From CADEEN01 sp963816315 (GTDB lineage: Bacteria; Pseudomonadota; Gammaproteobacteria; Burkholderiales; Burkholderiaceae_C): a stretch of DNA of 64,000 bases. Positions 21,001 through 30,236 of the stretch are shown here, one piece after another. The stretch covers positions 124,001 through 188,000 of the forward strand of contig CAWFJZ010000033.1 of the NCBI GenBank assembly GCA_963816315.1. The letters run 5' to 3'. A model generated the notes under the pieces. The model did not search any database and was not told where the DNA came from. It saw only the letters and a list, made by a program, of their open reading frames with translations. A program made the position numbers and the translations under genes. The first letter of the stretch is position 1. Each line of letters starts with the position of its first letter.

Positions 21001-21918
21001 CATCAACAAGAAGATGCCTGGCGGGCTGCCGAAGAAGACCGCACGCGCGTTGCTCGACATCGAAGACGCGCACTACGTGCCGATCATCCGCAATCCGCAG
21101 GCGACGACGGCCGACAGCGAAGCCGTCTTCTACTTCCCCGGCTGCGGCAGCGAGCGCCTGTTCTCGCAAGTGGGCTTGGCGACGCAAGCGATGCTCTGGC
21201 ACGCAGGCGTGCAGACGGTGCTGCCGCCGGGTTACCTGTGCTGCGGCTACCCGCAGAAGGGCTCGGGCCAGTTCGACAAGGCCGACAAGATCATCACCGA
21301 CAACCGCGTGCTCTTCCACCGCGTCGCCAACACGCTCAACTACCTCGACATCAAGACGGTGGTGGTGAGTTGCGGCACCTGCTACGACCAGCTGCAGGGC
21401 TACAGCTTCGAAGAGATCTTCCCCGGCTGCCGCATCATCGACATCCACGAGTACCTGTTGGAGAAGGGCTTGAAGTTGGATGGCAAAGGCGCGTACCTCT
21501 ACCACGACCCCTGCCACAGCCCGATGAAGCTGCAGGAGCCGATGAAGACCGTCAAAGCCCTCGTCGGCGACAACGTGATGAAGAGCGAACGCTGCTGCGG
21601 CGAAAGCGGCACGCTCGGCGTGACGCGGCCCGACATCAGCACGCAGGTGCGCTTTCCGCAAGGAAGAAGAGCTGCAGAAGAACGAAGCGGTGCTGCGTGC
21701 CGTCAGGCGCCGTCAAACAGCGCGACGACATCAAGATCCTGACCTCGTGCCCGAGCTGCCTACAGGGCCTGAAGCGCTACGGCGCCGACTTCAACAACGG
21801 CCTGCTCGAAGCCGACTACATCGTCGTCGAGATGGCGCGCCACATCCTGGGCGAGAACTGGATGCCGCAGTACGTGGCGAAGGCCAACGCGGGTGGCATC
21901 GAGCGCGTGTTGGTTTGA
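18047..21918 (+). CDS. DUF3683-type FAD/Fe-S oxidoreductase (frameshifted near 3' end)
   Basis: A giant respiratory-type dehydrogenase of about 1290 residues, GlcD-like plus Fe-S and CCG domains. An N-terminal DUF3683 region is followed by an FAD_binding_4 domain (IIPRGGGTGYTGGAVPLTWKS), an FAD-oxidase C-terminal domain (HMHAGDGNVHTNIPV, GEHGIGITKLEF), two 4Fe-4S clusters (CLRCGKCKPVC and CTVCHKCLSPCPVN) and cysteine-rich CCG domains (CCGYPQKGSGQ, CCGESGTLG, CPSC). Such proteins oxidise D-2-hydroxyacids such as D-lactate and feed electrons to the quinone pool; the exact substrate is unknown. Extra bases at about 21654 (t) and 21705 (a) put the last 65 or so residues in another frame, ending at 21918. 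It is divergent from ugpB. Confidence 0.88.
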
Positions 21919-21949
21919 TTCCCGGTAGAGCGGCTCGGGTTAGTGCCAA

Positions 21950-21976
21950 TTGAATACCGTCAAAGTGAAATATAAC
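21950..21976 (+). promoter_or_regulatory. Candidate promoter of the AT-rich islet
   Basis: TTGAAT at 21950-21955 and TATAAC at 21971-21976 with a 15-base spacer, upstream of the small secreted-protein gene. The spacing is shorter than the ideal 17. Confidence 0.3.
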
Positions 21977-22032
21977 TTCAATATCGACTGGTCAACACAG
22001 ATCAGATGCTTTTCTCAACTACTGGACGAAAA

Positions 22033-22377
22033 ATGCCATTTTTCAGAAATCTTTTCTCCTTGCTATTTGCATTAACAATAACTATCTCGAGCATGTACTC
22101 GCCCGTAGCACTGGCGTGGGATGGTGCTGTGGCTGGGAAGATTGTTGGTGTAGAGGTGGCTAGTGGACAAAATTTCGGATTCAGAGTTTCTTTAGGTGGA
22201 GTTAGTTCTATGTGTGCCGGCGGACCTAGCTGGGCATATCTCAACGAAGCAGATAGTAACTACAAAACATTTGTAGCCGTCCTTCTGCTTGCGAAAGTTC
22301 AGGATTCCAACTTAACAATATATACAACGCGCGTTGGGTCTTATTGCCAGATAGGTTATATTACGGTAAGTTCTTGA
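22033..22377 (+). CDS. Small secreted protein of unknown function
   Basis: About 114 aa when started at the ATG at 22033, which has a GGACG ribosome site; a longer frame opens at 22006. N-terminal signal peptide (FFRNLFSLLFALTITISSMYSPVALA) is followed by a compact beta-rich domain with two Cys (SMCAGGPSWAYLNEADSNYK and GSYCQIGYITVSS). I recall small exported proteins of unknown role with this layout, but I cannot assign a function. The codon use and base composition are visibly AT-richer than the neighbours, consistent with recent transfer. Confidence 0.65.
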   Translation: MPFFRNLFSLLFALTITISSMYSPVALAWDGAVAGKIVGVEVASGQNFGFRVSLGGVSSMCAGGPSWAYLNEADSNYKTFVAVLLLAKVQDSNLTIYTTRVGSYCQIGYITVSS

Positions 22378-22544
22378 TGATCCTCTGCGCAGATTCAGAT
22401 TCAAGAAGAGAGGCAATATGATCGCAGCTTGGAAGGCGATGGTTGTTATGGCGCTCTTTGGTCATAGGACTCTCGGTGGGGCGCGACCATTGGCTCGATT
22501 TCCGGCAATTGCGGCCTTTAACAGACGATGAATTTCTATCTCAA

Positions 22545-23126
22545 ATGATTGCACACAAACGAAATGGGCTGGCCTATCGAGCCGTCTGCGCTATTCTTCT
22601 AGTCGCCTGTGCCGCTGCGCCTCCGCGCGTCGCAGCTCAGCCTGACGAATCCAGCTTCAATCCTGCAAGTGAGATGATGTCCGCTGCGGAGGAGCGAGCC
22701 GCGCTTGGTCCGGAAGCCCAGACGGCTCTTGCAAGATTTCGCGGCAGAACAGAATTCTTCAAGAAGGTTTCGATAGCTAAACGACTGAACTTCAACGCTC
22801 TTCACGGAAAGATCGTCACGTTTCGGACGGTCGATGGTGAGAACGTTCGATTCACTGGCGAGCTCACTGTCAATCCAGACAAGTCACGCGTCTGGATTGG
22901 CGTGGCTGAATCGGGGGGCCACTTATCCATTGCGTTTGATGATCAAGGTGTTCACGGGGACGCAAACGTGAAAGGTAAATCTTTTGCCGTCCTGTCGCTT
23001 CCTGGAAGCCGCTATTTCATGATCGCCGAAGTAACGCCAATACCGATAGCGGACGATGAACCGAGACTTCCTCCGTCGAGTGCAGCATCGCAGCCAGTTA
23101 CTCCTGAAAAGCCGGCGAGTAAGTGA
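22545..23126 (+). CDS. Secreted hypothetical protein upstream of a metzincin protease
   Basis: About 193 aa from the ATG at 22545, which gives a signal peptide (AYRAVCAILLVACAAAPPRVAAQ); a longer frame opens at 22443 without one. The C-terminal half (VTFRTVDGENVRFTGELTV...SRVWIGVAESGGHLSIAFDDQGVHGDANVKGKSFAVLSLPGSRYFMIAE) resembles the propeptide-like beta region found at the N-terminus of some secreted metallopeptidases. The next gene starts one base after its stop, so the pair may be a split propeptide and protease. The function is inferred from context only. Confidence 0.6.
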   Translation: MIAHKRNGLAYRAVCAILLVACAAAPPRVAAQPDESSFNPASEMMSAAEERAALGPEAQTALARFRGRTEFFKKVSIAKRLNFNALHGKIVTFRTVDGENVRFTGELTVNPDKSRVWIGVAESGGHLSIAFDDQGVHGDANVKGKSFAVLSLPGSRYFMIAEVTPIPIADDEPRLPPSSAASQPVTPEKPASK

Positions 23127-23127
23127 T

Positions 23128-24006
23128 ATGCGCCAGGTTGTTTACAGTATTACGTGCGGTGCGTTGCTCGCAGCGGCATCAGCGTCTAGTCACTCTCAGA
23201 CATATGTTAAAGTCCTAACTGTCGTCACCGATAAGGCAATTCTAATTTCCGGGATAAATCCACTTTCGGTGGCCAACTCTGAAATCTCGAAAACTAACCA
23301 AGCATTAGCAACTTCTGGTGCAAATAATGTGCGATTTGCGAGTGTTGGCGTAATTCAAACCAGCCTTCCAATTCAAGACGCAGGCGTTTCTGTGTTCACC
23401 GCGGCGGGCAATGTCAAGATTCTTGAAGCTCGCGATGCGACCCGTGCTGATGTAGTTATTGTGATTCACGAAGTCACTGGGAGTGGTGGTAGTGTTATGG
23501 TGCCAGGCCGCGCTACCAAACCAGAACAAGCGTTCGCTGTCGTTCATCCATACTCCACCTTTGGCTCGGCGTATGGATATCAGCACGAACTAGCGCATCT
23601 TATGGGTGCAAATCACCAGTCTAGCGGTGGGGTTGAAGGTAACAGCAGCGCCAATTCAGTTGGGAAGGGGTGGTATTGGCGTCATAATATTCAACATAAT
23701 AGTAACCCCAATGATTTTCATGGTAGCTGCATGCATACGATCATGGCCTACAAGCCGCTTGATAACTTGGATGGTATCAGTTGCTTGGATTCTGTAAGCT
23801 GGAAACAGCTCAGGTACTCGAACCCATCACAGTGTACGTCGGCGGGAATCAACAATACCTGTTACCCTTGGGGCAGCGCATCCGCCAACAATACGTTAGT
23901 GATAAATCAGTACGGCCCGACTCTGTTTGGCTACGGGAATGTCAAACTAGCTCCGAAGCGCAAAGGAGGTATAATGCAAACGATTATCAATGCGCTTGGA
24001 GAGTAG
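23128..24006 (+). CDS. Secreted zinc metalloprotease (metzincin type)
   Basis: About 292 aa from the ATG at 23128, which is followed by a signal peptide (VVYSITCGALLAAASASSHSQ). The zinc motif HELAHLMGANH (HExxHxxGxxH) and a downstream Met-turn (HTIMAYKPL) define a metzincin, close to peptidyl-Asp/reprolysin-like bacterial enzymes. Paired cysteines in SCMHTIM, SCLDSVSW, QCTS and NTCYPW suggest disulfides. It is preceded by a propeptide-like gene. Base composition is AT-rich compared with the surroundings. An exported protease is a safe call; its substrate is unknown. Confidence 0.82.
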   Translation: MRQVVYSITCGALLAAASASSHSQTYVKVLTVVTDKAILISGINPLSVANSEISKTNQALATSGANNVRFASVGVIQTSLPIQDAGVSVFTAAGNVKILEARDATRADVVIVIHEVTGSGGSVMVPGRATKPEQAFAVVHPYSTFGSAYGYQHELAHLMGANHQSSGGVEGNSSANSVGKGWYWRHNIQHNSNPNDFHGSCMHTIMAYKPLDNLDGISCLDSVSWKQLRYSNPSQCTSAGINNTCYPWGSASANNTLVINQYGPTLFGYGNVKLAPKRKGGIMQTIINALGE

Positions 24007-24166
24007 GATGGCGCGGCGCTTGCCTGATTTTCTGCACGAGGGAATGCGCTTAGACAATCTCAGCCCGAACGGATAGCGAGGTGGCGAGAGCGAAGCGCGA
24101 GGGCTTTGATACCTCAGCCCGAAGGACGACGCGAACAGCGCGCCGAACCGCGTGGCGAGAGGTAGC
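24007..24166. other. Non-coding gap at the end of the islet
   Basis: 160 bases between the protease stop and the GGDEF/EAL stop. Two copies of ctcagcccgaa (about 24059 and 24112), 53 bases apart, are the only structure noticed. No convincing gene or terminator. Confidence 0.5.
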
Positions 24167-26231
24167 TCAATGCGCAGAAATGGGCGGCGACACCGACCGG
24201 CGCTTCAACCGCGGATCCGCATCCCCCGCGTGCACATACAGCGACGAGCGGAACGCGTCTTCGTCGTTGTGCTTCGCATCCATCGCCCATTGCAGCAAAT
24301 CGTCGGCCGCCATCGGATGCGCGAACAAAAAGCCTTGCAGTTCGTCGCAGCCCATCTCGGTCAGGATGCGGCGCTGCTTGATCGTTTCCACGCCTTCGGC
24401 GACAACGCGCTTGCCTAAAGCGTGCGTCAGCTTGATGACGCCATCGACGACGGCGCGCGCGTCGGCGCTGCGCTCCAGGTCCATGACGAAGCTGCGGTCG
24501 ATCTTGACTTCCTTGGCCGGCAGCTTGCGCAGGTACGCCAGGCTCGAATAGCCGGTGCCGAAGTCGTCGATCGACAGGTGCACTCCTATCAGCCCCAATT
24601 GCGCCAGCGTGGCCTGCGTCGATTGCGTGTTCTCCATCGCCAGCGTTTCGGTGATCTCGCAGGTCAGGCGGCTCGGCTCGATGCGGTTGCGTGAGAGTGC
24701 CTGGCCGACGCGCTGTGCCAGATCGGGCTCGCGCAGATGCTGCGCCGAGAGGTTGATCGCCACGCGCATGTTCAAACCCGCCCGCGCCCACAGGCCGGCC
24801 TGGCGGCAAGCGCGGTCGATGACCCAGTCGCCCAGCCGCGTCACCAGGCCAAAGCGCTCGGCCAGCGTGACGAAGATCGACGGCGGCACGTCGCCGCGTG
24901 TGGCGTGCTTCCAGCGCAGCAACGCTTCGGCGGCGGTGATGCGGCCGCTGGCGGCGTCGATCTTCGGCTGATAGACGAGGTTCAGGCCGTCGTTGTCGAG
25001 TGCCTGGCGGAAGTCGCGCAGCAGCTCGAGGTCGTTCGACATGTCCTCGTCCATCTCCGCGGTGAAGACGCCCAGGCGCGCGCCGCCGGCGCGCTTGGCG
25101 GTCTGCACCGCGGTTTCGCCGCGTGAGATCAGGCGCTCGGCGTCGCCGTGATCCGGGTACAGCGCAATGCCCACCGAGCACGTCAGGTTGAACTTCCTTG
25201 GTGCCCAGGCGGTACGGTTGGCCCACGGCATCGATCAGGCGCTCGGCCAACCGCGTCAGCGGCTCGCGCTCGGTCTGCTGCGTCAGCAGCACCGCAAAGA
25301 CGTCGCTGCCCAGACGGGCCAGCAGGTCCTTGGGCTGCATCAGGCGGCGCATGCGCCGGCTGGCATGCTTGAGCAACAGGTCGCCGATCTGGTGGCCGTA
25401 GGTGGCGTTGACCGGCTTGAAGCCGTCGAGGTTGATGATCAGCAGCGCCAACCGGCGGCGCTCGGTATCGCAGCGCGCCACCGCCTGCGCCAGCCGCGCT
25501 TCGAGCGCGGTGCGGTTGGGCAGGGCGGTCAGCACGTCGAGGTCGGCATTCGGTGAGGCCTTCAGGCGCTCGGCCTGGCGCTGCTGCCGCGCCTGGCGCA
25601 GGCTCGCTGCCAGGAAGGCGCCGAGCGCGGTCAGCGCACCCATCGGCACCAGCGAGGCGTCGAGCGCCAGGGCGGTGGGCGCATCGCGCCAGGTCACTGC
25701 CGTCAACAAGGCGGCGGCCAGCAGCGCGCAGGCGCTGCGCAAGGCCATGTGTTGAGCCGATTTGCGCAGCGGCCGGTGCAAGCCGCGCAGGGCCAACGTC
25801 AGTGCCAGCGCCGCGGCCATCAGCTCGATCGGCGACCACGGCAGGCCTGATCCGGGCAAGGCGTGCAGCAACGACACCAGCAGCAGCGACGCCAGCAGCA
25901 CGCCGCCGCTGCCCAACAACTGCTGTGGGTGATGCCAGGGCGCGTGCACGCCCAGGCGCGAGATGAAGGCCGTGCCGGCGCCGAGCAGCACCAGCACGGC
26001 CAGTGTGACGCCGTTGCCGCTGGCCTGAAAGGCCGAAGCGGCCTGCGCCGGCCACCACAGGCCGGCGGCCAGCAGCACCACGGCCACCAAGTCGAGGCTG
26101 CGCGTGCGCAGCGCGCCCGGCGCGGTGGCCTCCCAGGCCACAGCCGCGCCGACCCAGAGCAGCGCTGCGCACAGCACGAGGGCGATCAGGGGGTTCACAA
26201 CGCTGGCGTCGAGGGCAGCCGGGAAGGGCAT
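24167..26231 (-). CDS. Membrane GGDEF/EAL protein, probable c-di-GMP phosphodiesterase (frameshifted)
   Basis: About 688 residues. Seven or so membrane helices (from VVNPLIALVLCAALLWVGAA on) are followed by a GGDEF domain whose signature is degenerate (RLGSDVFAVLL instead of GGDEF), so cyclase activity is unlikely. The EAL domain is intact: AEALLRW, NLSAQ, IDDFGTGYSSLAYL, KIDRSFV, VAEGVET and QGFLF are all there, so it should hydrolyse c-di-GMP. A single extra base at about 25194 separates the membrane/GGDEF part from the rest. The start at 26231 gives the first helix. c-di-GMP often controls EPS production, so the position before the EPS locus is suggestive. Confidence 0.87.
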
Positions 26232-26313
26232 GGAAAGCAGGCTTCGTGGGCCTGTTCGGCTTCTTGAGCAGACGATTTTGGGTCGGCTTCGAGGCGCCCT
26301 GACGGCCGCGGGC

Positions 26314-26335
26314 TCACGCCAATCGGGTTGGCGTG
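26314..26335. promoter_or_regulatory. Inverted repeat between the EAL gene and the DUF971 gene
   Basis: CACGCCAA and TTGGCGTG, eight-base arms with a 5-base loop, in the 130-base divergent region. Too far from a T run to be a strong terminator; a regulator site or hairpin are both possible. The following TACACT at 26349 could be a -10 box. Confidence 0.35.
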
Positions 26336-26361
26336 AAGTAGGGACGGCTACACTCGAAAAC

Positions 26362-26766
26362 ATGGCCTCTGCCCCTTTGCCCACCGCGCTCACTGTGCAC
26401 CAGCAATCGAAGTCGCTCGAAGTCGCTTTCGACGACGGCGCGCGCTTTCGCATCCCCTTCGAGTTGCTGCGGATTTATTCACCGTCGGCCGAGGTGCAAG
26501 GCCACGGCCCGGGGCAGGAGGTGTTGCAAACCGGCAAGCGCGAGGTCGGCATCGACGCGCTCGAACCGGTGGGCCACTACGCGGTCCAGCCGACCTTCAG
26601 CGATGGCCACAGCACGGGCATCTTTTCCTGGGACTACCTGTACCGCCTCGGCGCCGAGCAAGCCGCGCTGTGGCAGCGCTACGAGGAGCGCCTGGCCGCG
26701 GCAGGTGCGTCGCGCGACGCGCCGATGATCGAAGCCAGCGCGGGCGCCTGCGGCCACAACCATTGA
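26362..26766 (+). CDS. DUF971 domain-containing protein
   Basis: A 134-aa protein. The GBBH-like N-terminal domain (DUF971) is recognisable: LTVHQQSKSLEVAFDDGARFRIPFELLRIYSPSAEVQGHG, then VGIDALEPVGHYAVQPTFSDGHSTGIFSWDYLYRLG. The C-terminus ends in a His-containing tail. It is followed one base later by ubiE, the conserved pairing in Burkholderiales. The biochemical role is not established; a link with Fe-S or ubiquinone metabolism is inferred from neighbours. Confidence 0.9.
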   Translation: MASAPLPTALTVHQQSKSLEVAFDDGARFRIPFELLRIYSPSAEVQGHGPGQEVLQTGKREVGIDALEPVGHYAVQPTFSDGHSTGIFSWDYLYRLGAEQAALWQRYEERLAAAGASRDAPMIEASAGACGHNH

Positions 26767-26767
26767 C

Positions 26768-27514
26768 GTGAACGACAAGCGCGACGAAGACACGCACTTC
26801 GGCTTCGAGCAGGTGCCGGCGGCCGAAAAGGCCCAGCGCGTGCGTGGTGTGTTCGACTCGGTAGCCGACAAGTACGACGTCATGAACGACCTCATGTCGC
26901 TCGGCCTGCACCGCGTCTGGAAGCGCTACACGGTGGCCGCGGCGCAGGTCAAAGAAGGCGACCATGTGCTCGACATCGCTGCCGGCACCGGCGACCTGAC
27001 GCTGGCCTTCGCCAAACTCGTCGGTGCGCGCGGCCTGGTCGTGCACAGCGACATCAACGAAGCCATGCTGCGCCGCGGCCGCGAGCGCCTCGAAGACGAG
27101 GGCGTGCTGGTGCCGTCGCTGCTCGCCGACGCGCAGGCGCTGCCGCTGCCCGATGCGTCGTTCGACGTCGTCAGCGCCGCGTTCGGCCTGCGCAACATGA
27201 CCGACAAGCAGGCCGCGTTGGCCGAGATGGCGCGTGTGACCAAGCCCGGCGGCCGCCTGCTCGTGCTCGAGTTCTCGAAGGTTGCCGCGCCGCTGGCGCC
27301 GGTGTACGACTGGTACTCGTTCAATGTGCTGCCCAAGCTCGGCCAGTGGATCGCCGGCAACGGCGAGAGCTACCGCTACCTGGCCGAATCGATCCGCATG
27401 CACCCCGACCAGGCGACGCTGAAGGCGATGATGAAGACGGCGGGCTTCGCGCATGTCGATGTGCACGATTTGGCCGCCGGCATCGTCGCGCTGCATGTCG
27501 GCATCCGCTGCTGA
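26768..27514 (+). CDS. ubiE: Ubiquinone/menaquinone methyltransferase UbiE
   Basis: C-methyltransferase of ubiquinone biosynthesis, 248 aa from a GTG start at 26768. Motif I is LDIAAGTGDLTL; FDVVSAAFGLRNMTDK and VLEFSKVAAPLAPVYDWYSFNVLPKLGQ are UbiE/Coq5 signatures, and SYRYLAESIRMHPDQATL precedes the end. The stop of DUF971 and this start are one base apart, so they are translated together. In many relatives a Tim44-like gene and ubiJ-ubiB follow; here a G8-domain gene follows instead. Confidence 0.95.
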   Translation: MNDKRDEDTHFGFEQVPAAEKAQRVRGVFDSVADKYDVMNDLMSLGLHRVWKRYTVAAAQVKEGDHVLDIAAGTGDLTLAFAKLVGARGLVVHSDINEAMLRRGRERLEDEGVLVPSLLADAQALPLPDASFDVVSAAFGLRNMTDKQAALAEMARVTKPGGRLLVLEFSKVAAPLAPVYDWYSFNVLPKLGQWIAGNGESYRYLAESIRMHPDQATLKAMMKTAGFAHVDVHDLAAGIVALHVGIRC

Positions 27515-27572
27515 GGCATTTACATCTGCGCGCACTGACGCCCGGTTCTCGCGCTACGGTGGCCTCGTGATC

Positions 27573-30236
27573 ATGTCGCTGCGTCGCCTGCTGCTGTTTG
27601 CCGCGCTGTGGCTGCCCCTGGCAGCGGCTGCGGCCAGTGCCGCGCGCCCGGCAGACAAGGAACTGCGCTGGAGCGATGCCGCGACCTGGGGCGGCGAGGT
27701 GCCGGCCGCGGGCGCGGACGTGGTCGTGCCCGCCGGCGCCACCGTGCTGCTGGACACCAACACCGCGGCCCTGGGCAACCTGGCGATCGAAGGCACGCTG
27801 CGCTTTGCCGCGGCCGACATCGAGTTGAAGGCCGCGGCGATCCAGGTCAGCGGTGCGCTGCAGATCGGCAGCGCCGATCGGCCGCATGCGCATCGCGCCA
27901 CGATCACGCTCGCCGGCCTGCCGCTGGCTCGCGGCAACGACGGCATCGCGCGCGGCCTGAACGTGCAGGGCGGCACGCTGGAACTGCACGGCGTTGCACC
28001 CAAGCCGGTGTGGACGCGCCTCGGCGAGCACGCCGCTGCCGGCAGCAGCCAGCTCACGCTGGCGACGGGCGCCGACTGGCGCGCCGGCGACACCATCGCC
28101 GTCGGCCCGAGCGACTTCTACGGCGTTGCCGCGACCGAGCGCCTGACCTTGGCCGGCGATGCGAGCGCGGCGCGCATCAGCGTGCGCAGCGCGCTCGCCG
28201 CGGCGCGCTGGGGCCGCCTGCAGTACGTCACCAGCCAGGGCATGAGCCTCACGCCCGAGCCCGGCTACACGCCGCCGGTGGCGCCCGCGCCGACCGTGCT
28301 CGACGAACGCGCGCCGGTGGCCAACCTGACGCGCAACATCGTCATCCAGGGGGCAGACGACAGCCATTGGCGCAACGGCTTCGGCGCGCACGTGATGGTG
28401 ATGGGCCTGCAATCGAAGGTGATCTTCGACGGCGTCGAGATGCGCCGCATGGGCCAGGCGGGCGTGCAGGCGCGCTACCCGATGCATTGGCACCTGCTGA
28501 GCTATGCCGATGGCAAGTTCATCGGCGATGCCGGCGGCCACGCCATTCGCAACAGCGCCATCTGGCAATCGGCCAACCGCTGCATCGTGCTGCACGCCAC
28601 CAATGGCGTGCAGGTGCGCAACAACATCTGCCATGACATCGCCGGCCACGCCTACTTTCTCGAAGACGCGGTCGAGCGGCGCAACGTGCTCGAAGGCAAT
28701 CTGGCGCTGATGGTTCGCGCGCCCGCGCCGGGCCGGGTCCTCAAGGCGCATGAAGCAGCCGGCGTGTTCCAGGCCGGGCCGTCGGGCTTCTGGCTCACCA
28801 ACCCGGACAACACCGTGCGCGGCAACCTCGCCGGTGACGCGCAAGGCAACGGCTTCTGGCTGTCGTTCCCACGCAAGCCCGGCGGCGAAGCGGCCACGGT
28901 CGCGCTGCTGCCCGACCGGCTGCCCTTCGGCATCTTCGACGACAACATCGCGCACTCGAACGGCCAGCCCGGCATCAACCTCGACTGGGCCGTCACCGAC
29001 GACGCCGGGCGCGTGGCGACCAATGCCTACGTGCCCACCGTTGACGGCAAGGAGAACGCCTACAGCAACCAGATCCGCATGGCGATGCGCCGCAACACGG
29101 TGTTCAAGAACGGCATGCACGGCCTGTGGAACCGCGTCGCGCAGCCCGACTACACCGAGTGGGTCAGCGCCGACAACGCCGGTGTGCATTTCGCCGGCGC
29201 CGGCGACGATGGCCGCATCACGCGCGCGCTGGTCGTCGGCCGCAGCCTGAACCACAGCGGCTATCCGCAGAACGCCGAACCGCCGTCGGCCTTTGCGACC
29301 TACCACTCGACCTTTTCGATGAGCGACAACACGGTGGTCAACTTCGCCTTCGTCGAAGGCCGGTCGAGCGGTGTCTTCCGCACCGACGACTACTACATCA
29401 ATGCCGTCAACAAAGGCAGCGCGCGCAACGGCAACAACCGCCTCGTCGCCAGCCACCCCGGCTACCGCACGCTGCCACCCAACCTCGACGGCCAGCCGCT
29501 GGCCAGGCGCCACTGGACCTACGCCGGCGCGCTGTGGGACCCGCATGGCTACTGGGGCCCGAAGAACAACTACTGGGTCTATGACCAACCCTTTCTCACC
29601 GCCGGTGCGACCTGCCAGCCGGTAGCGCCCGCGGGCAAGAACGGCCTGTCGTGCGCCGGCGAGTACTACGGCGTCGGCGCTTTCCAGACCGACTTCGACA
29701 ACAGCCGCCACTTGTTCATGGCGCCGATCGAAGTGACGCGACAGGATGCCGACGGACAGCCGATCGGCACCTGGAGCGTCGGCGACGGCGCGACCGCGAC
29801 GATGCTGCCCAACATGCGCCACTTCGCGGCCCGGCCCGGTGGCCGCTACGTGCTGCGCTTTCCCGGCAAGCCGAACCCGAAGTGGTTCGCGATGACGGTC
29901 GGCAATGCGTACCGCAGCACGGACTGGGTGCTGATGGCGGTGGCCTTCGACGGCAAGACCAGCGCCGTCGGCCACACCGTCTCCGGCTACGAGCACGGCC
30001 GCCAGGCGCCGCCCGAGCCGAGCACGACGCGGGCGCTGACGCCGGCGGCCAGCCTGGCCGACGTCATCGCCAGCCCCGGCACCAAGCTCTGGCAGGACCG
30101 CGCCAACCACCTCGTCTGGTTCAAGGTCCAGGGCGGCTTGCCGTACCCGAACGCGGACAAGCTGCTGCCGAACTCGGACGAGGCGGTTTACCGGCCGCTC
30201 AGCATCGTGCTGAAGGCCAAGGACGATGCGTCATGA
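27573..30236 (+). CDS. G8-domain beta-helix protein, CEMIP/TMEM2-like (paralog 1)
   Basis: About 887 aa with signal peptide (RRLLLFAALWLPLAAAAASA). A G8 domain follows (ELRWSDAATWGGEVPAAGA, then ADIELKAAAIQVSGALQIG). A long parallel-beta-helix region contains YPMHWHLLSYADGKF, SANRCIVLHATNGVQVRNN, GHAYFLEDAVERRN, GFWLTNPDNTVRGN and GIFDDNIAHSNG. These resemble the animal proteins CEMIP and TMEM2, which degrade hyaluronan, so a polysaccharide-acting extracellular enzyme is likely. The C-terminal domain (GRYVLRFPGKPNPKWFAMTV) is nearly identical to that of the gene at 52264. ATG 27573 is chosen over the longer upstream frame because it gives the signal peptide. The small lipoprotein that follows overlaps its stop. 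Confidence 0.85.
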   Translation: MSLRRLLLFAALWLPLAAAAASAARPADKELRWSDAATWGGEVPAAGADVVVPAGATVLLDTNTAALGNLAIEGTLRFAAADIELKAAAIQVSGALQIGSADRPHAHRATITLAGLPLARGNDGIARGLNVQGGTLELHGVAPKPVWTRLGEHAAAGSSQLTLATGADWRAGDTIAVGPSDFYGVAATERLTLAGDASAARISVRSALAAARWGRLQYVTSQGMSLTPEPGYTPPVAPAPTVLDERAPVANLTRNIVIQGADDSHWRNGFGAHVMVMGLQSKVIFDGVEMRRMGQAGVQARYPMHWHLLSYADGKFIGDAGGHAIRNSAIWQSANRCIVLHATNGVQVRNNICHDIAGHAYFLEDAVERRNVLEGNLALMVRAPAPGRVLKAHEAAGVFQAGPSGFWLTNPDNTVRGNLAGDAQGNGFWLSFPRKPGGEAATVALLPDRLPFGIFDDNIAHSNGQPGINLDWAVTDDAGRVATNAYVPTVDGKENAYSNQIRMAMRRNTVFKNGMHGLWNRVAQPDYTEWVSADNAGVHFAGAGDDGRITRALVVGRSLNHSGYPQNAEPPSAFATYHSTFSMSDNTVVNFAFVEGRSSGVFRTDDYYINAVNKGSARNGNNRLVASHPGYRTLPPNLDGQPLARRHWTYAGALWDPHGYWGPKNNYWVYDQPFLTAGATCQPVAPAGKNGLSCAGEYYGVGAFQTDFDNSRHLFMAPIEVTRQDADGQPIGTWSVGDGATATMLPNMRHFAARPGGRYVLRFPGKPNPKWFAMTVGNAYRSTDWVLMAVAFDGKTSAVGHTVSGYEHGRQAPPEPSTTRALTPAASLADVIASPGTKLWQDRANHLVWFKVQGGLPYPNADKLLPNSDEAVYRPLSIVLKAKDDAS

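Noticed and set aside
17993..21661. A 1222-codon open frame on the minus strand
   Set aside because: It is antisense to the DUF3683 oxidoreductase, whose motifs are conserved; the translation is full of His, Arg, Ala and Val without domains, as expected for a high-GC shadow frame.
22002..22244. 80-codon minus-strand frame in the AT-rich islet
   Set aside because: Antisense to a gene with a clear signal peptide; no ribosome site or recognisable domain.
21930..24166. Prophage or integrative element ends
   Set aside because: No integrase, transposase, att-like direct repeats or tRNA at the edges; only a short ctcagcccgaa repeat was found.
27321..30110. A 929-codon minus-strand frame over the first G8 gene
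   Set aside because: Antisense shadow; the plus-strand protein has a signal peptide and a paralog at 52264, which decides the strand.
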